A DNA stretch of 54,022 nt from Paludibacteraceae bacterium (GTDB lineage: Bacteria > Bacteroidota > Bacteroidia > Bacteroidales > Paludibacteraceae), in NCBI GenBank assembly GCA_028694215.1, contig JAQUTW010000012.1, forward strand, positions 1 through 54,022. The letters are read 5' to 3'. The position numbers and the translations under genes were made by a program. Positions 1 through 7,450 of this stretch are shown piece by piece. Every line of letters begins with the position of its first letter. Position 1 is the first letter of the stretch. Under the pieces are notes generated by a model that was given only the letters and a program-made list of their open reading frames with translations, had not been told where the DNA came from and made no database searches.

Positions 1-90
1 AGGACTTGCCTCACGGATTATTTCTAAAATCACTGCACTAACCATGATACAATACCTGAATCTGTTCGTCTTTAACAGAAAACTTAACGC

Positions 91-528
91 CGTCAAAATA
101 AATCTTACCTAAATGCACAACGGGTTTATAGGAATATATTTAATAGTGCCGATGAACAAGGAATATGGAAGAAATACCATACCTGCGGACATTTAGAGAA
201 TGATAATGCAGCCATAATGATGCGATTTAACCATTATACTGTGGTTGAATTTCTCAATATCGGCGGAGGATGCGCTTATTTTCTGAAAGCAAACCACCGC
301 TGGACATCAGACGGAAATCACTATACTACAGAGAAGTTATGGAAAACAGTCGATCATATTGATCAGATAGTTCGAGATTCCAAATTAAGTATACTGACCA
401 CAGAATGTAATAACAAAAATGCAATTGAAATTTCACCGGATTCTATGAAGATAGAACATCGTGCTGACCATTGGGAGAATCTTATTAATAAATTTTTTAG
501 GTATAGAGTAGATACGATAAATCAATAA
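91..528 (+). pseudogene. 5'-truncated gene remnant, possible EH-signature (ZorC-like) C-terminus
   Basis: The frame is open from a stop just before position 91 to the stop at 526-528, but the first ATG is only at 217, in the middle of what reads as continuous protein. I therefore read it as the 3' end of a longer gene whose front is lost or frameshifted; stops lie in this frame at 25-27, 73-75 and 88-90. The segment VVEFLNIGGGCAYFL followed about 75 residues later by HRADHWENL resembles the conserved Glu and His blocks of the EH-signature family, known from ZorC of Zorya anti-phage systems. That assignment rests on motif memory only. No zorA, zorB, zorD or zorE partner is visible. Function is unassigned; it could be the end of any accessory protein. 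Confidence 0.35.
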
Positions 529-541
529 GAGCACCTTGTTT

Positions 542-1366
542 TCAACGCTGTATGTAGTACCTATCGTAGTCCACCAGCGGCTCGCCGTTCTCGTCCACTA
601 CTTTAGAACTTTCAGCAGAGGGTATAACGCGTGTGCCGCTCTTATTAAGGTCGGGTGTGTTCAATCGTATATCTGCATCAATAACGGCTATATGACCGTC
701 AGGAGTACGGATAACATTCTCATCGTGTAAATCGCTTAAATAAATATCAGGAGTAGCATACGTCCAATTGCGGGCGTTTCTGAGTTCAAATCCCAAGCCT
801 TTGGCAAATGTTTCGATTTCCGGTTCGGAAAGTTTTTCACCTACAATATAAGGCTGTTCCACAATTATCTGAAAAGCGCCTTCCGTATTTCTGCCAAAGG
901 CTTTTACTACTAATGGTGCATATCTTCCAAACAAAAAATTATGCAACACTATGCGGTCGAGTGCCAATTGGGGTGATATGTAGTAATCCAATCCGATAGA
1001 TTTTACTACCGTTGTGCCATTATCGTACACCAATGCTTCTCCGCCCGCTGTGTAAGGCTCTCCATATTGTTCTTGGAGTTCCCTATCCGTATTTTTCAGC
1101 CAGCATTGAGCAGAAACAGCCCATTCTTCTATGGCACGTTCTTGCGCCGCTCCTCGTTTTTGCTCTCTTTTGAAGCTGTCCCGTTCTTCAATGCAAGCAT
1201 TTGCGTTATTTTCTCTTGCCGCGAGCAAGACTGTAATTTCCAGCATTCGACCTCCTTTGCCAATGCCTTGTCGTTCTGCCTGTGAAAATCGTTCTGATAC
1301 CACCATTCGTCCTCCTTGTCGTAAATCATTTGTATTTATATATTTAATTTGTAAATTCTTATGCAT
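542..1366 (-). CDS. Polyvalent-protein-type kinase domain protein
   Basis: A protein of 274 residues with a kinase-like fold of the type found inside polyvalent proteins of phages, plasmids and conjugative elements. Visible landmarks are a candidate ATP-binding lysine in TVVKSIG (Lys122), a catalytic-loop motif SDLHDEN (211-217) and an acidic metal-binding pair in IDADIRLN (about 230-232). The first 40 residues contain two GGRM repeats and look unlike the family, so ATG at 1246 (Met41, MLEITVLLA) may be the true start. In mobile elements these kinases usually travel with primases, methylases or antirestriction proteins; here none is near, so it is probably an orphan left by an element. It converges on the broken gene at 91-528. 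Substrate unknown. Family identification is fairly secure, activity is inferred. Confidence 0.7.
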   Translation of the reverse strand: MHKNLQIKYINTNDLRQGGRMVVSERFSQAERQGIGKGGRMLEITVLLAARENNANACIEERDSFKREQKRGAAQERAIEEWAVSAQCWLKNTDRELQEQYGEPYTAGGEALVYDNGTTVVKSIGLDYYISPQLALDRIVLHNFLFGRYAPLVVKAFGRNTEGAFQIIVEQPYIVGEKLSEPEIETFAKGLGFELRNARNWTYATPDIYLSDLHDENVIRTPDGHIAVIDADIRLNTPDLNKSGTRVIPSAESSKVVDENGEPLVDYDRYYIQR

Positions 1367-1451
1367 TACGAATTTATGATATTACATCAAAAACCTACAC
1401 AAAGGTAATTAATATTTCTCTAACAAACATCTTTCTGAATAAGCGTGTCCA

Positions 1452-1772
1452 TTACCATCCTGTTTTTTCAATTCCTGCATCCAATTTTTCCGAATCGGCC
1501 TCCAACATCAGCGTTTCGTCCGGGTAATTAATCACCAAACGGTTTTGATGAAACTGTGTCATCAGACTTCTGGCTAACTGTTCAATTTCTGTTTTTAACA
1601 GCTCTGTTTTCATTGGAAATTTCGGATAGTTGATAAAGCTAAGTTGGCAATGGTCTTCGTTTTGTCCGTCTAAAAGTATTTTGCACCTCGACAGTGCCAC
1701 GCTCAGATAAATGCCTTTTTCGTGTATCAACCGGTGTTGATAGTTTTGAATAAATGTTTCTACTTCAGCCAT
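1452..1772 (-). CDS. Hypothetical protein, probably linked to the upstream amidohydrolase gene
   Basis: I do not recognise this protein. From ATG at 1772 it has 106 residues, is soluble, rich in Glu, Leu and Lys, with no signal peptide or membrane segment and a short tail ending in EKTGW. The frame stays open upstream past 1868 into the end of the preceding gene without another ATG; TTG at 1811 is a possible alternative start. The upstream open part reads as plausible protein (KDIGTSIKRTAIAPFSATI). It is exactly the -1 frame relative to the amidohydrolase gene, and that gene ends in a run of seven A on the coding strand, so it may be a separate coupled gene, the end of a frameshifted longer gene, or a product of programmed slippage. 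Confidence 0.5.
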   Translation of the reverse strand: MAEVETFIQNYQHRLIHEKGIYLSVALSRCKILLDGQNEDHCQLSFINYPKFPMKTELLKTEIEQLARSLMTQFHQNRLVINYPDETLMLEADSEKLDAGIEKTGW

Positions 1773-1870
1773 ATCAATTGCTTTTTTGGAATAATTGACA
1801 CACAATCCCAACGTAATGGTGGCTGAAAAAGGTGCAATTGCTGTTCGTTTTATGCTTGTTCCTATATCTT

Positions 1871-3013
1871 TTAATACTTCTTTTCTTTTTTTAGTAAAAG
1901 TGGGTACAGCCCTTGAATATCCTGCTGTACTTTACTGAAATTGTCCGTTTTCTCCAATGTTTCCTCATTCATATAAAGCCGTTTGTTTACTTCTATCATT
2001 AGCGAATGATAACAAACCGGCACATCTACGGTTTTAGAATTGGAAAAAGGTTTATTTACAGCCACTTTGTAACCTAAATTCCGGAAATACCATACGACAG
2101 TACTGATAACAAAATTATCCGGGTGGGTCTCATCATCATTGTAACCTACACAAATGTCAATCCAGCTATATTTTATAGGATCTTGCAGTAGCTCATGTGG
2201 TTGAGTTCCAAAACTATGACAGTCAAGCAAAAAAGGTCTGTTACCATTATTTAGAGCTTTTAATAAAGTTTTTGCAATATTATATTGATGTTCTTGATAG
2301 AGTTCATATAGCTTGCATTCATTCCATAACAATCTTTTACCATATTGTTTGCCATATATGGTGTTGCCATATATGATTCCCAAATGTTGCTTTTCCAATG
2401 GATCATTAGGTAGGCGTTCTACATCGCAAAATACACGACACACGGGAAATACAATAGGAACTATTCGCTCTTTTAATTCTTCAGAAAGATTTGCAGGAAC
2501 AAATAGTTCATCGGTATAATAATCTATGAGTGGTTTTATTTCTTCATTATATAAATGCAAATCTGTTTCAGAATAATTTCCGCAATATTCATACGGTATT
2601 TGAGTAGAAGAATGGGGAACGTGTAAGATGATATTTGAATAGTTTTGGGAAGATTTGCACTCTTTCCCAAACATAAAGTTCATGATTTTGTGGGTGTAAT
2701 TATTGTAATCATTAAAATCATAAGTAGGAAAATTAAATCCACGATATCCGGCATTCATCAATACCTTTGCAAAAGGCATATAAATTCCCATGCGACATCC
2801 AATATCCTTGTGCCCGTTAAGCCCACAGCGAAAAGATGCCATGATTAAATCTAAAAACACATCATCATCAATACTGCATCCGGTAACACATTCAAATTCG
2901 CGTTTTAGAAGTCGAAGGATAAAATTGATTTGTCCATCAGTGAATTGTGGTAAATCTTTAAATGGTGGATAAAACCGACCATTTTCATTTATTGGGGTAA
3001 AATTGCTAACCAT
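1871..3013 (-). CDS. N-formylglutamate amidohydrolase-like protein with extra N-terminal domain
   Basis: Residues about 125-370 match the N-formylglutamate amidohydrolase family, which hydrolyses N-formylglutamate to formate and glutamate in histidine breakdown. Visible family blocks are HVPHSS (131-136), CDVERL (196-201), LLDCHSFG (262-269), NKPFSN (320-325) and IEVNKRLYMNE (340-350), carrying the expected metal and substrate residues. The first 125 residues are not part of the family and I do not recognise them. No hut genes lie nearby, so histidine catabolism is not supported by context; it may act on another N-formyl or N-acyl substrate, or a modified peptide. The 3' end runs through a seven-A slip site before TAA and may connect to the next gene. 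The long leader contains a structured RNA with a terminator, so expression may be attenuated. Confidence 0.75.
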   Translation of the reverse strand: MVSNFTPINENGRFYPPFKDLPQFTDGQINFILRLLKREFECVTGCSIDDDVFLDLIMASFRCGLNGHKDIGCRMGIYMPFAKVLMNAGYRGFNFPTYDFNDYNNYTHKIMNFMFGKECKSSQNYSNIILHVPHSSTQIPYEYCGNYSETDLHLYNEEIKPLIDYYTDELFVPANLSEELKERIVPIVFPVCRVFCDVERLPNDPLEKQHLGIIYGNTIYGKQYGKRLLWNECKLYELYQEHQYNIAKTLLKALNNGNRPFLLDCHSFGTQPHELLQDPIKYSWIDICVGYNDDETHPDNFVISTVVWYFRNLGYKVAVNKPFSNSKTVDVPVCYHSLMIEVNKRLYMNEETLEKTDNFSKVQQDIQGLYPLLLKKEKKY

Positions 3014-3094
3014 AATTTGTATTTTTTTAAGTGAAACAATAAAATAATTCTTCTTTCACTTGCTAAAAACAGTTTTAACCGAGTTGCCTGAAAA

Positions 3095-3129
3095 CAAAAA
3101 ATCCTTGTGCACCAAAAGGGCAAACAAGG
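3095..3129 (-). terminator. Intrinsic terminator ending the structured RNA
   Basis: On the minus strand CCTTGT (3129-3124) pairs with ACAAGG (3108-3103) around an inner CC/GG stem, followed by A and then six T. It lies about 80 bases before the amidohydrolase start, so it could end a stand-alone RNA or attenuate the gene. Confidence 0.6.
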
Positions 3130-3322
3130 AAATTCGTCAAGAACTGTGAGCTTATGTCTATTTTTAGCAAGACTGCCCGCATCTGCGCTTTCGCGCAAAC
3201 CACCGTGATTTTACCGCTTTAGCTCTAAAGCAAGTTAAAACTCGGTTGGTACACAACTTACATTGTGTTCTTGATGCAATTCCCTAATTTTTTGAGGGTG
3301 GATTTTGTTCGCCAACAAATCC
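3095..3322 (-). ncRNA. Candidate structured RNA (stand-alone ncRNA or leader) upstream of the amidohydrolase gene
   Basis: This fills most of the gene-free stretch 3014-3401. Read on the minus strand it shows a 5' hairpin (3300-3322), a long-range closing helix pairing 3267-3284 with 3128-3144 (8 bp plus 7 bp around a short loop), and, inside it, a hairpin at 3251-3268, an irregular arm at 3199-3250 capped by a 6-bp stem with a GAGC loop, and a GCGC stem with a GAAA tetraloop (3184-3197). GNRA loops appear only on the minus strand, which fixes the sense. A Bacteroides-type promoter sits at 3327-3356 and an intrinsic terminator at 3095-3129. I do not recognise an RNA family: it lacks RNase P, tmRNA and SRP signatures. 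It may be an attenuating leader of the gene at 1871-3013 or an independent small RNA. Confidence 0.6.
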
Positions 3323-3326
3323 GCTA

Positions 3327-3356
3327 CAAAGATAGTGTTTTTTTTGATATTCCAAA
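3327..3356 (-). promoter_or_regulatory. Promoter for the structured RNA / amidohydrolase leader
   Basis: Reading the minus strand, TTTG (3356-3353), 18 bases, then TATCTTTG (3334-3327): a good match to the Bacteroides -33/-7 pattern. Transcription should start near 3320-3323, at the base of the first hairpin. Confidence 0.65.
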
Positions 3357-3357
3357 T

Positions 3358-3387
3358 TTTGTTTTTGCCATGAATTTTATACCTTTG
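3358..3387 (+). promoter_or_regulatory. Promoter for the ABC ATPase gene
   Basis: TTTG (3358-3361), 18 bases, TACCTTTG (3380-3387), 14 bases before the ATG at 3402. Its -33 box directly abuts that of the divergent minus-strand promoter, so the two may interfere. Confidence 0.6.
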
Positions 3388-3401
3388 CGAAAAAATAAGC
3401 C

Positions 3402-4304
3402 ATGAGTTTTCTAACCGTTACCAATGTTTGCAAACAATTTACAGGTCATGTCGCCCTTGATGATGTGTCGCTGGAAGTTCCTGAACATTCTATTTATGGC
3501 TTGCTCGGACCAAATGGAGCAGGTAAAACTACGCTTATTCGCATTATCAATCGTATTATTTTGCCTGATAGCGGTAAGGTATTGTTAAATGGCTCTCCAC
3601 TTACAGATGCCGATATTGGAAAAATTGGTTATTTGCCGGAAGAACGAGGCTTGTATCGTAAAATGAAAGTTGGTGAGCAGGCTCTTTATTTGGCTCAACT
3701 AAAAGGGATGACGAAGCATGATGCCATGATACAACTCAAATATTGGTTTGAGAAGTTTCAAATAGAGTCGTGGTGGAATAAACGCGTCGAAGAACTGTCA
3801 AAAGGAATGGCGCAAAAGGTACAATTTATCACTACGGTTGCTCATCGTCCGCAATTACTTATTTTTGATGAACCATTTAGTGGATTTGATCCGTTAAATG
3901 CAGATGTGATGCGACAGGAAATTTTGGCACAACGTGCGAATGGCACAACTATTATTCTTTCTACTCATAATATGGAATCGGTGGAAGCATTGTGTGATGA
4001 AATTACACTCATTAATCGTTCGAAGGTTGTGTTGCAAGGCAATGTAACCGCCATACGTGAATGTCATAAAAAGAATATCTTCAGTGTGTTGGTAAAAGGA
4101 GAATATGAACTTTTGGATACTGCCGATTTTATACCTTTTGAATACGAAAAAAATCACGGCAAAACATTACTTAAATTTCGATTGGACGAAACGACAGATT
4201 CCAATAAACTTTTGACTTTTATTAGTCAAAACTACACCATTTTATTGTTTGAAGAGGAATTTCCAAGTATGAATGATATTTTTATCAATACGGTCTCTTC
4301 TTAG
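3402..4304 (+). CDS. ABC transporter ATP-binding protein (NatA/YhaQ type), orphan
   Basis: A 300-residue ABC ATPase: Walker A GPNGAGKT (36-43), signature LSKGMAQK (132-139), Walker B LLIFDEP (152-158), D-loop GFDP (161-164) and the switch His in STHN (His189). The C-terminal third, after about residue 210, resembles the extra domain (DUF4162) of Na+ or drug efflux ATPases of the NatA/YhaQ group. Such ATPases drive a membrane permease encoded next to them, but no permease is present here: the next gene is rpsP, and the upstream side is the structured RNA. The partner must be elsewhere, lost, or the protein has another role. The promoter at 3358-3387 gives a leader of only a few bases. Family secure; substrate unknown. 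Confidence 0.9.
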   Translation: MSFLTVTNVCKQFTGHVALDDVSLEVPEHSIYGLLGPNGAGKTTLIRIINRIILPDSGKVLLNGSPLTDADIGKIGYLPEERGLYRKMKVGEQALYLAQLKGMTKHDAMIQLKYWFEKFQIESWWNKRVEELSKGMAQKVQFITTVAHRPQLLIFDEPFSGFDPLNADVMRQEILAQRANGTTIILSTHNMESVEALCDEITLINRSKVVLQGNVTAIRECHKKNIFSVLVKGEYELLDTADFIPFEYEKNHGKTLLKFRLDETTDSNKLLTFISQNYTILLFEEEFPSMNDIFINTVSS

Positions 4305-4369
4305 TCTTTATTGATTTTAATGTACAGGAAATAAAGCTATTGGTATTTTTAGAAACAATCGGATTTTTA

Positions 4370-4401
4370 TTTGTCGAAATAAAAAATATATATTATCTTT
4401 G
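4370..4401 (+). promoter_or_regulatory. Promoter for rpsP
   Basis: TTTG (4370-4373), 20 bases, TATCTTTG (4394-4401), about 60 bases before the rpsP ATG. Near-consensus Bacteroides-type housekeeping promoter. Confidence 0.65.
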
Positions 4402-4461
4402 CAACCGCTTTTCGAGAAAAAGCAAATTAGGTATTAATTATTAATTTAAAAGTAAACAAGA

Positions 4462-5028
4462 ATGGCAACTAAAATTAGATTGCAAAGACATGGACGCAAA
4501 GGGTATGCCTATTACCACATTGTAATTGCAGACAGCAGAGCTCCACGCGATGGTAGATTTATTGAACGTATCGGATCGTATAATCCTAATACTGACCCGG
4601 CTACAGTAGATTTGAATTTTGAAAGAGCATTGTATTGGGTAAATGTAGGTGCACAACCTACGGATACAACCCGTCATATTCTTTCTACCGAAGGTGTGAT
4701 GTTGATGAAACATTTGCAGGGTGGAGTAAAGAAAGGCGCTTTTGATGAAGCAACAGCTCAAAAGAAATTTGAAGCATGGAAAGCGGATAAAACAAAAGCG
4801 TTAGATGCTGTAAGTGAGAAGCATAATTCTGAAAAAGCACTGCAAAATCAGGCACGTTTAGATGCAGAAAAAGCTATCAATAAGGCAAAAGCAGCAGAAT
4901 TGGCAAAGAAAAGAACTGAGGCTCTTGAAGCTGAAGCGGCTGCAGCTGCACAAGAATTAAAAAATTCAAAAGAAACGGAAGCAGCTCCTGCTGTTGAAGC
5001 AGAGGTAGAAAAACCTGCTGCCGAATAA
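4462..5028 (+). CDS. rpsP: 30S ribosomal protein bS16
   Basis: The first 80 or so residues are the conserved bS16 fold ([14 protein letters not shown], then [13 protein letters not shown] and IGSYNP), which helps assemble the 5' domain of 16S rRNA in the small subunit. The remaining hundred residues form an Ala/Glu/Lys-rich, strongly helical or disordered tail ending KPAAE. The whole protein, 188 residues, is about twice the length of the E. coli protein, but such tails are usual in Bacteroidota. In many bacteria rpsP sits with rimM, trmD and rplS; here it is monocistronic, with its own promoter at 4370-4401 and a strong terminator at 5051-5081, and rplS lies about 43 kb away in this window. 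Identification is secure. Confidence 0.97.
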   Translation: MATKIRLQRHGRKGYAYYHIVIADSRAPRDGRFIERIGSYNPNTDPATVDLNFERALYWVNVGAQPTDTTRHILSTEGVMLMKHLQGGVKKGAFDEATAQKKFEAWKADKTKALDAVSEKHNSEKALQNQARLDAEKAINKAKAAELAKKRTEALEAEAAAAAQELKNSKETEAAPAVEAEVEKPAAE

Positions 5029-5050
5029 ACTTTTTGGCTGCTCAACGAGC

Positions 5051-5081
5051 AAAAAAGCCCGAAATTCTTTCGGGCTTTTTT
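5051..5081 (+). terminator. Terminator after rpsP
   Basis: GCCCGAAA and TTTCGGGC (5057-5075) form an 8-bp stem with a three-base loop, followed by six T and preceded by six A, so it could work in both directions. Confidence 0.85.
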
Positions 5082-5110
5082 AATGTGTCGAATTTCTTGT
5101 TTTTTTTTGC

Positions 5111-5118
5111 TATCTTTG
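5111..5118 (+). promoter_or_regulatory. -7 element before the glycosyltransferase cluster
   Basis: TATCTTTG, 41 bases before the ATG at 5160. No good TTTG is seen 19-21 bases upstream, so the -33 element is weak or absent. Confidence 0.45.
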
Positions 5119-5159
5119 TCCCATAAAGTACTCTTAATTACCAGTTAATCTGTTTGAAA

Positions 5160-6080
5160 ATGTATAACACGCCTTTGGTAAGCGTTATTATCCCGAATTA
5201 TTGTCACGAATTTTTTTTGAGACAACGCATAGAGAGTGTCCTTAATCAAACTTATCAACATTTTGAAATTATTTTGTTAGATGATTGCTCAAGCGATGAG
5301 AGTGTTAAAATCATCGATCAATATCGTGGTCATCCCAAAGTTACTCATATTGTCATTAATGCAGTTAATAGTGGTTCAACTTTTAAACAGTGGCAACTTG
5401 GCTTGTCGTTGGCAAAAGGCGAATTTATTTGGATTGCTGAAAGTGATGATGTGGCACAGCCAACCTTGTTACAACGTTTGGTAGATGCCTTGCAAATGGA
5501 AAATTCTGTGCTTGCGTTTGCTGCTTCACGGTGGATTGATGAAAAAGGAGAAACCATAGAAAGGCGTATAACAAAGAGATGGAAACAGAATTTTTCCATG
5601 GATGGAATCGTCTTTTTAAAGAAATATTTATTGGGGTATAATTTTATCTATAATGCAAGTGCTGTGGTGTTTAAGAGTGACGCCATCAAAACATTATCGG
5701 ATAGTTATACAAATTACAAAGCAAGTGGCGACAGATTTTTTTGGTTACAGATTTGTTTGCAGGGCAAAGTTAGTTATGTGGCAGAACAATTGAATTTATT
5801 TCGACAGCATACACAAAAGGTTTCGGGACATGCGGCAGAAACAGGGGTTAATCAGGTTGAGGATTTTCAAATTTATCAGCAAATAAAATCTATTCTTTCT
5901 TTGTCTGTCTTGGAACGAATTTTAATTTGCGGATATCATTATCGAGCGATTTATCAATCCCAAAATTTTGTAAATGGAGGCAAACAATTTGCATTGTCGG
6001 CATGGAAACAGGAAAATTTTTTCAATGTATTTTCGTATATGGTTTATCTTTTTTTTAGAGGACTTGAAATAGCACGATGA
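5160..6080 (+). CDS. Family 2 glycosyltransferase
   Basis: A 306-residue inverting glycosyltransferase with a GT-A fold. The start shows VSVIIPNYCHE, the nucleotide-binding acidic motif appears as LLDDCSSDES near residue 45, and the metal-binding region as WIAESDDVAQP near residue 100. Acts on the cytoplasmic face of the inner membrane, adding a sugar to a lipid-linked glycan. I start at ATG 5160; a TTG two codons earlier is less likely. It opens a co-oriented surface-polysaccharide operon and overlaps the next gene by ATGA. Donor and acceptor sugars cannot be told from sequence. The C-terminal 60 residues are hydrophobic and aromatic and probably lie on the membrane. Confidence 0.9.
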   Translation: MYNTPLVSVIIPNYCHEFFLRQRIESVLNQTYQHFEIILLDDCSSDESVKIIDQYRGHPKVTHIVINAVNSGSTFKQWQLGLSLAKGEFIWIAESDDVAQPTLLQRLVDALQMENSVLAFAASRWIDEKGETIERRITKRWKQNFSMDGIVFLKKYLLGYNFIYNASAVVFKSDAIKTLSDSYTNYKASGDRFFWLQICLQGKVSYVAEQLNLFRQHTQKVSGHAAETGVNQVEDFQIYQQIKSILSLSVLERILICGYHYRAIYQSQNFVNGGKQFALSAWKQENFFNVFSYMVYLFFRGLEIAR

Positions 6081-7450
6081 CTTTGATTATTATAAATATT
6101 TTATTTGCACTCACATCAATCGCATTGTGTTGTTTTGCACCGGAAACTTATAATTATGGTTTTTGCCTGACTGTGTTTATTATTTATGTGGCTCAAAATA
6201 TATTGTATTTTTCTTTTGATAAGAAGCGCAATTGGCTTGGATTTGAATTCTTTTTTGCTATTGCATTCACTTTTACAAACTTTGTTTATCCGGTTCTATA
6301 TTTTCCTACGCGTCCGGATTATTGGTTTTTCAATATTCCGTTTAATATTAATGTAATTAGCCGTTCGACAGCTATCGCTTATTTTGCCTACGCATTTTAT
6401 ATGTTGGGGCTCACAAGATTACTGAAGGTTAAACGTGAAGAGCCGTCAGTGCCGAACTTTTCATTTGGAATGAATCAGTTTTTGATATTGTTTGCCTTTA
6501 CGGTGGTTACTTTTATTTGCTACCTTGCTACTGGCGGGTGGCAAAATTTACAAAATGTTTATGCCGGAGGTGGCAACCTTCGAGATGTGGGGCTTTATTC
6601 CTATTTTAATAATCTTTTTACAATAGCCTGTTATTTGATGGCTATATTTGTATTTCGTCTTAAAAAACAGCACCTTTGGTTTTATGTGGTGTTTTTGGCT
6701 GTTTGTATGTTCATTATATTAAGTACGGGTTCACGTTCATTGGCTTTAGGATTAATGTTGATTATTATTGTTGGTTTCAATAATAATGTGCGTCGTTTTG
6801 GATTTGTGGAAGTCCTCGGATTGACACTTTTGGGGGCATTTTGCCTTTTCCTGATTATGAGTGTACGTCGATCGCAGGTTAGTAATGAAACGTTGATAGC
6901 AGTTCTTCAAAATCTTCATTTGGAGAATGTTACCGATATATTTGGAGACTTAATTGTCAATAACCGCAACTTATATGTATTGGTGGATTATGCGGATGCG
7001 CATAATTTAACCTTTTTCCATGGCATGTTAATAGATATTTTTTCCCCAATTCCGGGAATGGCGTCGTGGCTGGTAAATTTCTTTCATGAACCTATTGAAT
7101 TATTGCACGGTGGTGATTTACCGACCTATCTTTACTTAGGCACGGGTTCTGATTGGGGGTTGGGAACAAATATGGTGGGCGAAGCATTTCGTTCTTTTGG
7201 TTATGTGGGTACTGCAATTGCAATGGCACTTATCGGGCAAATAGTTAAGTCAAGTTATTATTATTCGTATAATAATGTTTACGTGTATGCTATTTATTAT
7301 TTGTTTGTTTCTCATGCCGTATTTTATCCTCGTGCGCCTTTGTTGTTTGACCCTCGTACTATAATATGGAGCCTTTTGTTGATTTGGGTGGTCAAGTTTG
7401 TCACGCGTCCTTTGCGGACAGATCAATTAGAAAAAATCATTAGAAAATGA
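6077..7450 (+). CDS. O-antigen/oligosaccharide repeat-unit polymerase (Wzy-like)
   Basis: A 457-residue integral membrane protein with about ten to twelve hydrophobic segments and a long periplasmic loop between about residues 265 and 385, the layout of Wzy-type polymerases that link lipid-carried repeat units into a chain in the periplasm. Sequence within this group is poorly conserved, so the assignment rests on topology and on its place between glycosyltransferases. It overlaps the genes on both sides by ATGA (6077-6080 and 7447-7450), so translation is likely coupled. No wzx flippase or wzz length regulator is present in this cluster; they must be encoded elsewhere. Exact repeat unit unknown. 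Confidence 0.75.
   Translation: MTLIIINILFALTSIALCCFAPETYNYGFCLTVFIIYVAQNILYFSFDKKRNWLGFEFFFAIAFTFTNFVYPVLYFPTRPDYWFFNIPFNINVISRSTAIAYFAYAFYMLGLTRLLKVKREEPSVPNFSFGMNQFLILFAFTVVTFICYLATGGWQNLQNVYAGGGNLRDVGLYSYFNNLFTIACYLMAIFVFRLKKQHLWFYVVFLAVCMFIILSTGSRSLALGLMLIIIVGFNNNVRRFGFVEVLGLTLLGAFCLFLIMSVRRSQVSNETLIAVLQNLHLENVTDIFGDLIVNNRNLYVLVDYADAHNLTFFHGMLIDIFSPIPGMASWLVNFFHEPIELLHGGDLPTYLYLGTGSDWGLGTNMVGEAFRSFGYVGTAIAMALIGQIVKSSYYYSYNNVYVYAIYYLFVSHAVFYPRAPLLFDPRTIIWSLLLIWVVKFVTRPLRTDQLEKIIRK

Noticed and set aside
2-112. Open frame 2 at the left edge, possible C-terminus of a protein
   Set aside because: Only 36 codons, no recognisable motif, and it cannot be separated from chance; might be the missing front of the broken gene at 91-528 after a frameshift.
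3219-3248. Similarity of AGCAAGTTAAAA-like bases to Cas9 tracrRNA
   Set aside because: A short match only; no repeats, no cas genes, and the sense strand indicated by the GNRA loop and promoter is the opposite one.
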